In this document: positions 33,510 to 43,185 of the stretch, piece after piece
How the letters are laid out: each line of letters starts with the position of its first letter
Numbering within the stretch: position 1 is the stretch's first letter
Assembly: GCF_008122205.1 (NCBI RefSeq)
Contig: NZ_PHNJ01000005.1
Location: 248,001-312,000, forward strand
DNA length: 64,000 nucleotides
DNA from: Natronococcus pandeyae
Lineage (GTDB): Archaea; Halobacteriota; Halobacteria; Halobacteriales; Natrialbaceae
Direction of reading: 5' to 3'
Made by a program: the position numbers and the translations under genes
Notes under the pieces: generated by a model
Databases searched by the model: none
What the model saw: only the letters and a program-made list of their open reading frames with translations
What the model was told of the DNA's origin: nothing

Positions 33510-33935
33510 CTACGACCCACAGAAAGTCTCGGACAGGCTCACTTCGTCGTCTCTGACGACGATCGAGACGCGGTTCTCGAGGTCGTCGTCCGCGTTACAG
33601 GTCGCCCGGTAATCCAACCGGTCGCGCGTTCCGTCGGGCAGTTCGGCGGTGACGGAGTATCGACCGGGCTCGAGCGCGTCGTCGATGTCGCGGCGGGTGT
33701 ACTCGTCGTGGCTTTCCTCGCCGACGCCGTCGAGTTCGTACGACTCCGCCAGGGCCGTCTCGTCGTCCGGCACCTCGAACGTGACGTGTACGGTTTGTTC
33801 CGACTCCCTAAAATTCACCAGTCGAAGTCCGATATCGGGCTTCGGTTCGTCGAAGACGGAGAGACACCCGGCGCCGCTCGCGAGCACGACCGACAGGAGC
33901 GCACAGATCCGCCTGCGCGGAAGCTCGAGGGTCAT
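33510..33935 (-). CDS. Small lipoprotein (141 aa), unknown
   Basis: The protein starts MTLELPRRRICALLSVVLASGAGC, a signal peptide ending in a lipobox cysteine (24). The rest is a single beta-rich domain with SEQTVHVTFEVPDD and LEPGRYSVTAELPDG, like the small immunoglobulin-like lipoproteins of haloarchaea. Two late cysteines may pair. A TATA box sits 20-28 bp upstream of ATG 33935, so the longer frame from 34115 is rejected. Function unknown. Confidence 0.75.
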   Translation of the reverse strand: MTLELPRRRICALLSVVLASGAGCLSVFDEPKPDIGLRLVNFRESEQTVHVTFEVPDDETALAESYELDGVGEESHDEYTRRDIDDALEPGRYSVTAELPDGTRDRLDYRATCNADDDLENRVSIVVRDDEVSLSETFCGS

Positions 33936-33954
33936 ATCGGAAATAAAACAGTCG

Positions 33955-33963
33955 AAATTAAAT
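33955..33963 (-). promoter_or_regulatory. TATA box of the small lipoprotein gene
   Basis: Minus-strand ATTTAATTT at the spacing expected for a leaderless transcript starting at ATG 33935. Confidence 0.45.
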
Positions 33964-34077
33964 GTGTTCCGTCGCGGTGAACGAATCCTCGCCCGCGCCA
34001 CCGGTTGCCTCGTCGGAACGGGATCGAGGGAGCGGCCGGCGACGGTCTTTATCTGGGAGGAGACCCCCGATAGAGCC

Positions 34078-35187
34078 ATGAGCGACGACAGACTGCGGAT
34101 GACGCCGGGACCCACCGAGGTCCCGACCGCCGTCCGCCAGGCGATGAGCGAACCGACGCCGAACCCCGACCTCGAGCCCGAGTTCTTCGAGTTCTACCGG
34201 TCGCTGACCGACAAACTCGAGACGATCTATCACGCGGGGATAGACGCCGACGGGACGAGTGCGAGCGAGCGAGACGAGGACGTCGTCGTCCTCGGCGGCG
34301 AAGGCATTCTGGGACTCGAGGCCGCCATCGCGTCGCTCGTCGGCGAGGGCGATCAGGTGCTCTGCCTCTCCAACGGCCTCTACGGCGAGGGGTTCGCCGA
34401 CTTCGTCGAGAACTACGGCGGCGAGGCGGTCGTCAGCGAGGTGTCCTGGCGCGAGACGCTCGACGTCGACGTCGTCGCGGACGTCCTCGAGGAGGAGGGG
34501 CCGTTCGACGTGGCGACGATGGTCCACTGCGAGACACCGACGGGAACGCTGAACGACCTCGAACCGGTCCTGGACGTGCTCGAGGAGTACGACGTACTGT
34601 CGGTCGTCGACGCGGTCTCCTCGCTCGGTGGAACGCCCGTCCCGACCGGGAAGATCGACGTCTGCCTCGGCGCGAGCCAGAAGTGTCTCAGCGCGCCGCC
34701 CGGACTCACTACCTGCGCGGTCAGCGAACGCGCCTGGGACCGCATCGAGTCCGTCGAGAACCCGACGCTCTACGCCGACCTCGAACCGTGGCGAACCGCG
34801 GCCGACGAGGAGTGGTTCCCGTACACGCACCTCGCGTCGAACCTGTACGGACTCGACGCCGCGGTCGACCTGCTGCTCGAGGAGGGACTCGACGACGTCT
34901 TCGCGCGCCACGAGGAGACCGCGACGCTGTGTCGCGAGCGCGCCGCGGACCTCGGCCTGGAGACGTACGCGGAGGACGAGGCCGACTGCTCGCCGACCGT
35001 GACCGCGCTCGACGTCGAGCGGGCGACCGACGTACAGCAAGCGGTGCTGGAGGAACACGATATCGTCCTCGCGACCGGCCTCGGCGACCTCGAGGACGAG
35101 ATCCTCCGGATCGGTCACATGGGCCACAACGCGCGAACGGATCGCGTGGAGCGAACGATGGACGCGATCGCGAACGTACTCGAGTGA
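34078..35187 (+). CDS. Class V aminotransferase (alanine/serine-glyoxylate aminotransferase family)
   Basis: A 369-aa PLP enzyme. It opens with RMTPGPTEVP, has GGEGILGLEAAI, VDAVSSLGGTPVP and the PLP lysine 202 in GASQKCLSAPPG. The C-terminal arginine region is LRIGHMGHN. Family members transfer amino groups between serine, alanine, aspartate or phosphoserine and glyoxylate-type acceptors; here it may serve serine or glycine metabolism. A TATA-like CTTTATC is 25-31 bp before the ATG. Confidence 0.88.
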   Translation: MSDDRLRMTPGPTEVPTAVRQAMSEPTPNPDLEPEFFEFYRSLTDKLETIYHAGIDADGTSASERDEDVVVLGGEGILGLEAAIASLVGEGDQVLCLSNGLYGEGFADFVENYGGEAVVSEVSWRETLDVDVVADVLEEEGPFDVATMVHCETPTGTLNDLEPVLDVLEEYDVLSVVDAVSSLGGTPVPTGKIDVCLGASQKCLSAPPGLTTCAVSERAWDRIESVENPTLYADLEPWRTAADEEWFPYTHLASNLYGLDAAVDLLLEEGLDDVFARHEETATLCRERAADLGLETYAEDEADCSPTVTALDVERATDVQQAVLEEHDIVLATGLGDLEDEILRIGHMGHNARTDRVERTMDAIANVLE

Positions 35188-35260
35188 CGAGTCCGGCTCT
35201 CTGGCGCACCCGGAACCTGCAGGTGGAACCGTTTCCCACGAGTCTAGACTAGTTTTCCGC

Positions 35261-35548
35261 ATGGACGAACCTGATCAGGAGCCCACCGAGAAACCGACGG
35301 AGGACAGGGAGGAAGCCGAACGCGAGGGGAAGTGGATGGCTCGCAGTTGGGTCGGGATCGCCGTCGTCTCGATACTCGGCTTGCTCTTGCTCGTCATCGG
35401 GATGATGCAGGCGACCGGGCTCGTCGACGTCTTCGCACCGGTCGCCGACTCCGAGACGGGACAGTGGGCCGCGTTCGGCGTCCTCGCGCTCGTCGTCCTC
35501 GCTATCGCCGGCTGGAGTTGGCGAGCGGTCAGCAGGAGTAACACCTGA
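35261..35548 (+). CDS. Small two-helix membrane protein (95 aa)
   Basis: A charged N-terminal region (EPDQEPTEKPTEDREEAE) is followed by two hydrophobic helices (about 27-48 and 64-84) separated by a short acidic loop, and a basic tail. It has the look of a conserved small membrane protein. No function recognised; isolated between the aminotransferase and YchF genes. Confidence 0.65.
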   Translation: MDEPDQEPTEKPTEDREEAEREGKWMARSWVGIAVVSILGLLLLVIGMMQATGLVDVFAPVADSETGQWAAFGVLALVVLAIAGWSWRAVSRSNT

Positions 35549-35666
35549 GAGACCCCGACGGTGACCGGCGACGTAACCGACCCCTTCCTCCCGTGTGCTA
35601 CGTAGGCACGCCGCACTGCTAGACGAGAGAGAAACCCGTTTAGGCGCTGCCCGTCCAGAGCAGTCA

Positions 35667-36860
35667 ATGAGTTACCGGATCGGGTTAGTCGGAAAACCCT
35701 CTGTCGGCAAATCGAGTTTTTTCAATGCAGCGACGATGAACGACGTGCCAGAAGGGGCCTACCCGTTCACGACTATCGACCCCAGCGTGGGCGAGGCGTA
35801 CGTCCGCGTCGAGTGTGCGGCCCCCGAGTTCGACGAGGAGTGTACGCCGAACGTCGGCTACTGCGACCACGGAACGCGATTCGTCCCGACGAAACTCGTC
35901 GACGTCGCCGGGCTGATCCCCGGCGCCCACGAGGGTGCCGGCCTCGGCAACCAGTTCCTGACCGACCTGAACGAGACCGACGTCCTGATCCACGTCGTCG
36001 ACTTCTCCGGCGAGACCGACCTCGAGGGAGAACCCACCGAGGATCACGACCCCCGGAAGGACATCGACTTCCTCGAGGAGGAACTCGACCAGTGGTACCT
36101 CGGCATCTTGGAGAAGGGGATCAACAGGTACGAGTCGGGATACACGACCGAGGACGACGCCATCGAGGAAGAGCTCGCCGAGCAGATGAGCGCCTTCAAG
36201 ACGAACGAAGACGAGATCAAGCGCCTGATCCGGCGGACCGACGTCGGATTCGACCCCGCTGCCTGGGAGGACGAGGATCGACTCGCGCTCGCCCGTGAGA
36301 TCCGCACGGAGACCAAACCGATGGTGATCGCGGCGAACAAGATGGACACCCCGGAGGCACAGGAGAACTACGAGGAGATCACGACCGATCCCGACTACGA
36401 ACACCTGACGATCGTTCCCGCGAGCGCCCACGCCGAACGGGCGCTCAAGTCGGCCGACAAGGCGGACGTCGTCGACTACCGTCCCGGGGACGACGAGTTC
36501 GAAATTACGGGCGACGTCTCGGGCGAGCAAGAACAGGGCCTCGAAGAGATCCGCGACTTCCTCGGTGCGTACGGCGCGACCGGCGTCCAGGCGGCCCTCG
36601 AGACCGCGCTGTTCGACGTGCTCGGCGTCGTTCCGGTCTTCCCCGGCGGCGCCAACGGACTCGGCAACGAACGCGGCGAAGTGCTGCCCGACTGTTACCT
36701 GATCCCGCCGAACTCGAGCGCGGAGGACTTCGCCTACAGCCTCCACTCGGACATCGGCGACGGCTTCCTCCACGCGATCGACTGTCGGTCGAACCGTCAA
36801 CTCGGCAAGAGCTACGAGGTCGAATCGCGGGACGTAATCGAGGTTATTACGACGAACTAG
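35667..36860 (+). CDS. ychF: Obg-family GTPase/ATPase YchF
   Basis: A 397-aa P-loop protein. G1 is GLVGKPSVGKSSF, followed by the YPFTTIDPSVGEAYV switch region, DVAGLIPGAHEGAGLGN and ANKMD. The C-terminal TGS domain ends with RDVIEVITTN. YchF/OLA1 binds ribosomes and hydrolyses nucleotides. The long insert between G3 and G4 is typical of archaeal members. The start at 35667 (MSYRIGLVG) is set by the G1 motif. Confidence 0.93.
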   Translation: MSYRIGLVGKPSVGKSSFFNAATMNDVPEGAYPFTTIDPSVGEAYVRVECAAPEFDEECTPNVGYCDHGTRFVPTKLVDVAGLIPGAHEGAGLGNQFLTDLNETDVLIHVVDFSGETDLEGEPTEDHDPRKDIDFLEEELDQWYLGILEKGINRYESGYTTEDDAIEEELAEQMSAFKTNEDEIKRLIRRTDVGFDPAAWEDEDRLALAREIRTETKPMVIAANKMDTPEAQENYEEITTDPDYEHLTIVPASAHAERALKSADKADVVDYRPGDDEFEITGDVSGEQEQGLEEIRDFLGAYGATGVQAALETALFDVLGVVPVFPGGANGLGNERGEVLPDCYLIPPNSSAEDFAYSLHSDIGDGFLHAIDCRSNRQLGKSYEVESRDVIEVITTN

Positions 36861-36948
36861 CTCGCCGGGACGCGATCGCAGCCTCGGGTCTAGAGACCGA
36901 TCGGAGCGACGCCGACGCACTTTTGCCGTCTCCCTGGTATCGCCAACC

Positions 36949-37575
36949 ATGGACGCCGACGACGCGCCGAAGACCGAACCCGAAGCGGAGCGCCCTCCTC
37001 TCGAAGCGTGCGAGGGCGTTCCCAACTGGGACGACGAGTACGTCGACCGGGTGAGCGACCGGCTCATGCACAACTACGATCTCGAGAAGGAGTATTCGGT
37101 CGAGGGCGAGGTGTTCACGCTGTACGGACAGATGGCGCTCTCGAGCAAGAAGCACTTCCTCCACCCCGCGCTCTCGCTGGCCGAACACGAGTCGACCGAA
37201 CACCTGTTCGTCAGGCGGGTCGACCGCGCCGACGACCGGACGCTCGATCGGTTCGTCGAACTGGGCGAGCGACTGGCTGAGGAGTGGATCGACCCGGACG
37301 AAGAACACTTCTCGACCGACTTTACGTTCGTCGCGGTCGCCCCGTCGATCCCCGAGGAGATCCGTGACCGCGTCTCGGGATTCGACGGCCGAACCCTGCT
37401 GAAGTACGGCTACCACGGCCACTACGAGATCAATCTGGCCGTCGTCGCCCCCGAGAGCGAGGACCTCGTCGCGAGCGAGAACGCCGACGTCGCGACGGCC
37501 TTCCGACTCTGGGACCCGATCGAACGCGAGGAGCCCGGCATTCTCGACCTGATCTCCCGACGGTTACAGCTATAG
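36949..37575 (+). CDS. Uncharacterised haloarchaeal protein (208 aa)
   Basis: A soluble acidic protein with CEGVPNWDDEYVDRVSDRLMHNYDLEKEY, a His-containing middle (KKHFLHPALSLAEHESTEHLFVRR) and a C-terminal domain with GRTLLKYGYHGHYEINLAVV. Composition and continuous reading support a real gene. I do not recognise a family. The sequence FTFVAVAPSIPEEI suggests a folded alpha/beta core. No operon partners. Confidence 0.7.
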   Translation: MDADDAPKTEPEAERPPLEACEGVPNWDDEYVDRVSDRLMHNYDLEKEYSVEGEVFTLYGQMALSSKKHFLHPALSLAEHESTEHLFVRRVDRADDRTLDRFVELGERLAEEWIDPDEEHFSTDFTFVAVAPSIPEEIRDRVSGFDGRTLLKYGYHGHYEINLAVVAPESEDLVASENADVATAFRLWDPIEREEPGILDLISRRLQL

Positions 37576-37711
37576 TCGCGACCGATACGACGGCGTTGGT
37601 CGACGCGTCGAGTCGTTTTGCGTTTCGTTCGTCTACGTACGTGCGACGCAGTCGCTCTTACTCGAGTCAAAAAAGTAAAATTGCAGTCGAATCCCGATCC
37701 CGGGATCGCGA

Positions 37712-39577
37712 TCAGTCGTCGTCGGTACTCACATCGGCTGCAACGCCGTCACCGGTCTCTCGAACCGTCTGCATGTTGTCGTAGCCGATCTTGAACAGCG
37801 ACAGCGCGAGGTAGAGCAGGATCGCGATGATGACGATCTGGGCGACCGCCGACAGCTGCCCGATCAGTCCCGTCTCCGCCTCGGCGGTGATGCCGAGCAG
37901 CCGACCGCCGAGGATCTGATAGAGCCCGACCCAGCTGAGACCGGCGACCGTGATGAAGCCCATCAGCACCATGGGGCCGCCGGTCGAAATCAGCTGTTTG
38001 GAGTTGCTCCAGTTGGCCAGCCAGACGGTGGCCGAGAGCAGTGCCAGCGACGCCAGCAGCTGGTTCGCACCGCCGAACAGCGTCCAGAGGTCCTCCCACC
38101 GGCCGCTACCGAGCAGGAGGAACGCGGCGACGGCGATGACCGTCGTGTTGACGTAGCGGTTGGCCGCGTACTCCTCGACCTGCGTCTCCGGCGTGCCGAC
38201 GATCTCTTCTAACATGTACCGACCCAGTCGGACGGCCGTGTCCATGCTCGTCAGCAGGAAACTCGCGAGCACGAGTGCCATGAACGGTGCGGCGTACTCG
38301 AACGGAATGCCGAGCGCAGTGAGGATCGCGCCGCCACCGGTCGCGAAGTTCGGCAACGCCAGTCCGATCCCGCCGGCGCCGGCCGGGATTGCGACGAGCG
38401 TCACCGCACAGAGTGCAACTGCCGCGAGCAGTCCCTCCGCGAGCATGCCACCGTAACCGATCAGTTTGGCGTCGGTTTCCTTGTTCAGTTGCTTGGACGT
38501 CGTCCCCGAGGAGACCAGCGAGTGGAAGCCACTGATGGTCCCACACGCGATGGTGAGGAACAACAGTGGGAACAGCGGCATGAGCGGAAGCATCTCCGCG
38601 AGCGGGCCGCCCTGTCCGAGGAAGCCGTACCAGGCCCCAGTCGTGATCTCGAAGCTCAACTGATCACCGGTCTCGGGGTGGATCGCGTCGCTTCCCATTC
38701 CGGTAATAAACGTGCCGACGATAACCGCGAGCAAACTCCCACCGACCCCCGTGTACAGGAGGAACGACGAGAGGTAGTCACGCGGCTGCAGTAGCATCCA
38801 GACCGGCAAGATGCTCGCGGCGGCCCCGTACACGAGTATCACCAGCACCCAGGCGCCGATGTTCGCACTGTCGAGCAGTTCCGGGAAGAACGCCGCCGAC
38901 TCGAGCAAGACGATCGTCCCAGCGGGGTAGTCGCCGGGGACGATCGCGAGCGGGTACTGGATACCGACCCAGACCGACGCGAAGACGCCCGTAACGAAGA
39001 CGACTGTGCCGACCGAGAACGGAAGTCCCAGTTGGTACAGCCAGACCCCGAAGACGAACGCGAGCGTAATGTAGAGCAGACTCGCGGTCGCTGCCGACGG
39101 GTACGCGTTCAGCACGACCCCGATAACCAGTGCGAACACTGCGACGACGAGGATCGTCAGCAAGAACGCGAACCACAACAGCATATTCTTGCCCCGCTCA
39201 CCGACGTACTCGCCGATGATGTAGCCGATCGACTTCCCCTCGTGTCGAAGGCTGCTCGACAGCGAGACGAAGTCGTGGACCGCACCCATCAGCGGGTTCC
39301 CGATCGCAACCCACAGCACGGCAGGGACCCAACCCCAGACCAGTGCGGCCGTGATCGGCCCGACGACGGGTGCTCCCCCCGCAATGCTCGAATAATGGTG
39401 CCCCAGTAACACCGACTTCTTTGCCGGCACGTACTCCTGGCCGTCCTGATACTTGTGTGCCGGCGTCTCTCGGCTGTCGTCGAGGTTGACGAACTGCGAG
39501 AGGTACCGGCCGTACACGAGGTACGCGACGGTAAACGTCGTCAGCACCAGTGCGACGATCCAGATGACTCCTACCAT
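37712..39577 (-). CDS. cstA: CstA-family carbon starvation/pyruvate transporter
   Basis: A 621-aa polytopic membrane protein with about sixteen helices. Family signatures are GHHYSSIAGGAPVVGPITAA and AVWGWVPA-like near the N terminus, HDFVSLSSSLRHEGKSIG, and GTISGFHSLVSSGTTSKQL. CstA and its relatives import pyruvate or peptides during starvation. The upstream spacer holds a TATA box (39615-39625). No histidine-kinase partner adjoins. Confidence 0.93.
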   Translation of the reverse strand: MVGVIWIVALVLTTFTVAYLVYGRYLSQFVNLDDSRETPAHKYQDGQEYVPAKKSVLLGHHYSSIAGGAPVVGPITAALVWGWVPAVLWVAIGNPLMGAVHDFVSLSSSLRHEGKSIGYIIGEYVGERGKNMLLWFAFLLTILVVAVFALVIGVVLNAYPSAATASLLYITLAFVFGVWLYQLGLPFSVGTVVFVTGVFASVWVGIQYPLAIVPGDYPAGTIVLLESAAFFPELLDSANIGAWVLVILVYGAAASILPVWMLLQPRDYLSSFLLYTGVGGSLLAVIVGTFITGMGSDAIHPETGDQLSFEITTGAWYGFLGQGGPLAEMLPLMPLFPLLFLTIACGTISGFHSLVSSGTTSKQLNKETDAKLIGYGGMLAEGLLAAVALCAVTLVAIPAGAGGIGLALPNFATGGGAILTALGIPFEYAAPFMALVLASFLLTSMDTAVRLGRYMLEEIVGTPETQVEEYAANRYVNTTVIAVAAFLLLGSGRWEDLWTLFGGANQLLASLALLSATVWLANWSNSKQLISTGGPMVLMGFITVAGLSWVGLYQILGGRLLGITAEAETGLIGQLSAVAQIVIIAILLYLALSLFKIGYDNMQTVRETGDGVAADVSTDDD

Positions 39578-39614
39578 GCTATAAGCTCACGTGACGGCGA
39601 ACGAACCCACGGAC

Positions 39615-39625
39615 CATAAATATAA
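39615..39625 (-). promoter_or_regulatory. TATA box of cstA
   Basis: Minus-strand TATATTTATG, about 38-48 bp before ATG 39577, predicting a leader of about 15 nt. Confidence 0.5.
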
Positions 39626-39733
39626 TTTGTTTAGGTTCCAATGACCGGTTATCCTATCGAAAATCGCGGCGAGTCTATCGGCGAGCGTGTCAATCTACTA
39701 GTACCGCGAGTCAATATCGCACTACCGCTCGAC

Positions 39734-40711
39734 TCACGGCGACCGCACTGAGCCCTCGTCCTCGACCGTAATCTCCAGTTCGGCGGCGACCTCCTCGAGA
39801 ATCGATCCTCGAACCTCCTCGACGCGCGTTTCGATCGTCGCGACGACCGGAACGTCGAACTCGCCGTCGATCTGCTCGAGTCGGTCGCGTTCGGTCGCGA
39901 CCCGCTGACGGAGGTAGCGCGCCCCCCGTCCCTCCTCGTGGGGCTCCGGTTCGGGCGTCAGCCGGTTGACCACGAGGCCGCGAACCGGGAGGTCGGCGTC
40001 CCCGAGCGTCTCGACCGACCGGCGCGTCTCCCGGATCGAGAGTTCGTCGGGGTTCATCACGAGGTAGAAGGCGGCGTCGTTGCGCAACACCTCCCCGGCG
40101 AACTCGAACCGTTCCTTGCGCTCCTGTAACCGGGCGAGGATCGGGTCACCCTCCATCACCCGCCGGGGCTCCCGGTTCCCGATCGCAGCCTTCTCGTAGA
40201 GGTCGATGCTGCGCTCGCGTTTGTCCATCAGCCGGTCGATCCACTGCTCGAGCAGTTCCGGTAGCGCGAGCAGTCGCAGCGTCGATCCCGTCGGCGAGGT
40301 GTCGAACACCACCCTGTCGTAGGGGTCGGCGTTGCGCATCACCTCGACGAACCGGTCGAAGAGGGCGGCCTCGTAGGCGCCAGGGGTCTGGTGGGCCATC
40401 TCGAGTTGAATGTCGACCTCGTTGACCATCGCCGCAGAGAGCTGTGAGTTCAGTTGGCGTTTGAGTCCCTGCAGGTGATCCTGGACCTCCTGTTCCGGAT
40501 CTATCTCCAGCGCCGAGAGCCCGTCGTACCCCTCGACGGGTTGGGGCTCGTCGCCGAACTCCTGGTCGAAGACGTCGGCCGTGCTGTGTGCCGGGTCCGT
40601 CGAGACGATGAGCGTCTCGAGTCCCGTATCGGAGCACTCGAGCGCGTAGGCGCTCGAGACCGTCGTCTTGCCGACCCCGCCTTTGCCGCCGAAGAAGACG
40701 AACTCGGTCAT
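39734..40711 (-). CDS. ArsA/Get3-type ATPase
   Basis: A 325-aa P-loop ATPase. The deviant Walker A is GGKGGVGKTT near the N terminus, followed by STDPAHST (switch I), FDTSPTGSTLRLL (switch II) and VMNPDELSIRETRRS. These mark the ArsA/TRC40 family, which drives arsenite efflux or delivers tail-anchored membrane proteins. No arsenic genes are near, so a Get3-like or other targeting role is more likely. Its ATG overlaps the stop of the upstream 98-aa gene (TAATG), implying coupled translation. Confidence 0.9.
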   Translation of the reverse strand: MTEFVFFGGKGGVGKTTVSSAYALECSDTGLETLIVSTDPAHSTADVFDQEFGDEPQPVEGYDGLSALEIDPEQEVQDHLQGLKRQLNSQLSAAMVNEVDIQLEMAHQTPGAYEAALFDRFVEVMRNADPYDRVVFDTSPTGSTLRLLALPELLEQWIDRLMDKRERSIDLYEKAAIGNREPRRVMEGDPILARLQERKERFEFAGEVLRNDAAFYLVMNPDELSIRETRRSVETLGDADLPVRGLVVNRLTPEPEPHEEGRGARYLRQRVATERDRLEQIDGEFDVPVVATIETRVEEVRGSILEEVAAELEITVEDEGSVRSP

Positions 40712-41007
40712 TAGAAGTGGTACTGGTGGCCCTTGCGTTCGACGACCGACTGGCGATCCCACAGCCGTCGTTCCCAGGCCTCGTACTCGTCTTCCAGGTA
40801 CGGCAGGAGTTCGGCCGTGTAGTACGATACCGGGCTCGGAATGCCGAAGGCGTCGGGGAAGCACGCCAGCATGAACCCGTCCTCCTCGTCTTCGGCCTCG
40901 GCTTCGATCTTCTCGTAGGCGGGGTGGCTGATCATTCCGTGGTAGAGCCCCCGGACCCACTCCTCGAGCGTAGCCCGAAACGTTGCGATCCGATCGGCGA
41001 GTGTCAT
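40711..41007 (-). CDS. Small partner gene of the ArsA-type ATPase (98 aa)
   Basis: The protein starts MTLADRIATFRATLEEWVRGLYHG and is largely helical, with a central acidic EAEDEEDG stretch, a hydrophobic FMLACFPDAFGIPSP and an aromatic end (HQYHF). No family is recognised. Its stop overlaps the ATPase start by 1 bp, so the two probably act together. An in-frame GTG at 41013 is another possible start. Confidence 0.75.
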   Translation of the reverse strand: MTLADRIATFRATLEEWVRGLYHGMISHPAYEKIEAEAEDEEDGFMLACFPDAFGIPSPVSYYTAELLPYLEDEYEAWERRLWDRQSVVERKGHQYHF

Positions 41008-41226
41008 CGTCACTCATCCTCGGTGCTGGAGCCTAAAGTGTGTCGTGGCCCGCCTGCCTCGAGATTTAATATCGCAAAATAGGATTTATTTCGAGAAATC
41101 GTCGACGACGAACTCCTTCGGGTCGAACGCTCTGTTCCGAGTGGCGGTTTCGAAAAACGAGCGGGACGACGGACCGAGCTATCCGCTCACAGCTTTTGGG
41201 TCAGAAAGAAGAACTCGCGAAGACGG

Positions 41227-43185
41227 CTAACGTGTCGGATACGCGTGGCCGATCCGATGTTGCTCGTCGTAGATCAACGTCACACCGTGGATCTCGTCAG
41301 CATCGACCGTGAAACTATCACCAACCTCGAACTCGCCGTCGATCTGGTCGACGAGATCGATCTCGAGGCGCTCGTCCTCGGTCCAGACCCGCGCCTCGAG
41401 TTTCGAAGCGGGCAGGGCGTCGCCGTCGAGGTGTTCGACGTCGCCGTCGTCGTACACGAGGTCGACTCGCGGCTGCGGTCTCGTTCCACTAACGCGGACG
41501 TCGTCGTCCCAGACCACGGTGACGTCGGAGCCGACCGGGACGTCTGAAACGTCGATCGTCGCACCGCTCTCGACGGTCGTGGCCTCGTCGACCCACTGCG
41601 TGTCTGCGGGTTCGTCGTCGACCAGCAGCTCGTACCTGTCGGCGGACCGTTCGTCCTCGAGTTCGAGCGTCGCCGAGAGCGTCTCCGACTCGTACTCGTA
41701 GTCGAACCGGACCCGTCCCGGCGGTCGTGCTCGGAAGTGACCGATACTGTCCTGCGAACTCGTCCCGTCCCAGCCGACGACGATTCGGTCGCCGGGCTGG
41801 ACGCCCTCGAGCGTCCCAGTGTCGCCGCTGCTGAGCGTCTCGTCCGTCCAGGGCTGGCTCTCGGCGCGTGGCTCTGGTTCGTCCTCGCCCGGTCGGTAGT
41901 GGTGTCGCTCCTCGTACGCTGCGAGGAAGACCCGATCGCCGTCGAGGGGATACTCATCGCCGTACTCGGCGGTGACCGTCTCGCTGTCCACGTCGTAGTC
42001 GAACGTGAACCGGAAATGCGAGAGGATCGTCGTCCCGCTTCCGCTCGAGCCGAGTTCGTGATCGTGGTGAAGCCGCACGGACAGGTTCGGTTCGACGTCG
42101 TCCATATCGACCTCGATCATATCACCTTCTTCGAGTTTGCCGTGACCGTCTGCCCAGATCTCTCGATCGTACTCCTCGCCGTCGAGTTCGAGCGTGAGAT
42201 CCTCGACCGGCGTCGGGTCGCCGCGACCGAGTTCGATCTCGAGGACGTCGTCGTCCGGATCGATGTTCCGGGACGGACGGAGGAATCCGGGGCTGTCGTG
42301 TTCCCGGACGGCTCGCTCGAGTTCGAGATCTCGCGTGAGGGTGGCTGTGACGAGCGTCTCGTCGACCTCGACTGTCGGCTCGTCTTTGACGGCCATGTAT
42401 CCGAGGTCCGCCCCGAGGGCGTCGACCAGTTCCTCGGTGACGAACGATTCGTCCGCGAACTCGATCCCGTGTGTCATCTCGATCGTGTCGGAATCGACGA
42501 CCGTCGTTCCGTGTACCAGATACCGGATGGCGTCGTCCTCGTCGTCGACGTCGATCGGAAGGTGAAGATCTTCGTCGTCGCCGATCTGGACGTGACAGCT
42601 GTCGACGCCGTCGTAGGTTTCGAGGGCCTCTTCCAGGACGGATTCGGCCTCGAGAAGTCGCTCCGTCTCGTCGGCGCCTGCGTCGAAGGCGTCCTCGATC
42701 GTCTCTCGTTCGTCGGCGAGGACGACGACGTCGTCGGCGACTCCGGCGAGTACCCGACCGTCGTCGTAGTACTCGTAGGAGACCCCGCCGTCGGTCTCGC
42801 GGGATTCATTGTCGCCCTCGAGTTCGATGTCGCCGGTGAGGACTTTGATCGGTCGGGAGAACCCGTCCTCGTTGGCGTAGACGAGGGCCTTCTTCGAGAC
42901 GGACTCCGGTTCGATTTCGAACGCGCCGCCGAACGGTCGCCGTTCGTGGGGTTCGTCGGCCTCGAGTTGTCGTTCGACGTCCGTCGCCGTAAGCATCATC
43001 GAGTCCTCGGCGACCGACGCCGGCAGGTAGTCGAGTACCGACTCGAACGTCGAGACGGCCGACTCGTCGGCGTCGGCGGCCGACGCCGAGCGGTCGTCCG
43101 CTGCCGCCGCGGCGTTTCCAGCCAGTGCAACAGTAATCGTCGTGCCGATACCACCGAGGAGGGTACGGCGGGGACACTGCTTCAT
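41227..43185 (-). CDS. Large secreted protein with repeated beta domains (652 aa)
   Basis: An N-terminal signal (MKQCPRRTLLGGIGTTITVALA, Tat-like, no lipobox) precedes an about 300-residue domain with alternating acidic segments. The C-terminal 300 residues appear to contain two or three related beta modules: FRFTFDYDVDSETVTAEYGDEY then GDRIVVGWDGT, and VRFDYEYESETLSATLEL then GSDVTVVWDDDVR. Such modules recall haloarchaeal pilin-like C-terminal domains. Function unknown. ATG 43185 is chosen at the signal peptide; the longer upstream reading is rejected. Confidence 0.78.
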   Translation of the reverse strand: MKQCPRRTLLGGIGTTITVALAGNAAAAADDRSASAADADESAVSTFESVLDYLPASVAEDSMMLTATDVERQLEADEPHERRPFGGAFEIEPESVSKKALVYANEDGFSRPIKVLTGDIELEGDNESRETDGGVSYEYYDDGRVLAGVADDVVVLADERETIEDAFDAGADETERLLEAESVLEEALETYDGVDSCHVQIGDDEDLHLPIDVDDEDDAIRYLVHGTTVVDSDTIEMTHGIEFADESFVTEELVDALGADLGYMAVKDEPTVEVDETLVTATLTRDLELERAVREHDSPGFLRPSRNIDPDDDVLEIELGRGDPTPVEDLTLELDGEEYDREIWADGHGKLEEGDMIEVDMDDVEPNLSVRLHHDHELGSSGSGTTILSHFRFTFDYDVDSETVTAEYGDEYPLDGDRVFLAAYEERHHYRPGEDEPEPRAESQPWTDETLSSGDTGTLEGVQPGDRIVVGWDGTSSQDSIGHFRARPPGRVRFDYEYESETLSATLELEDERSADRYELLVDDEPADTQWVDEATTVESGATIDVSDVPVGSDVTVVWDDDVRVSGTRPQPRVDLVYDDGDVEHLDGDALPASKLEARVWTEDERLEIDLVDQIDGEFEVGDSFTVDADEIHGVTLIYDEQHRIGHAYPTR

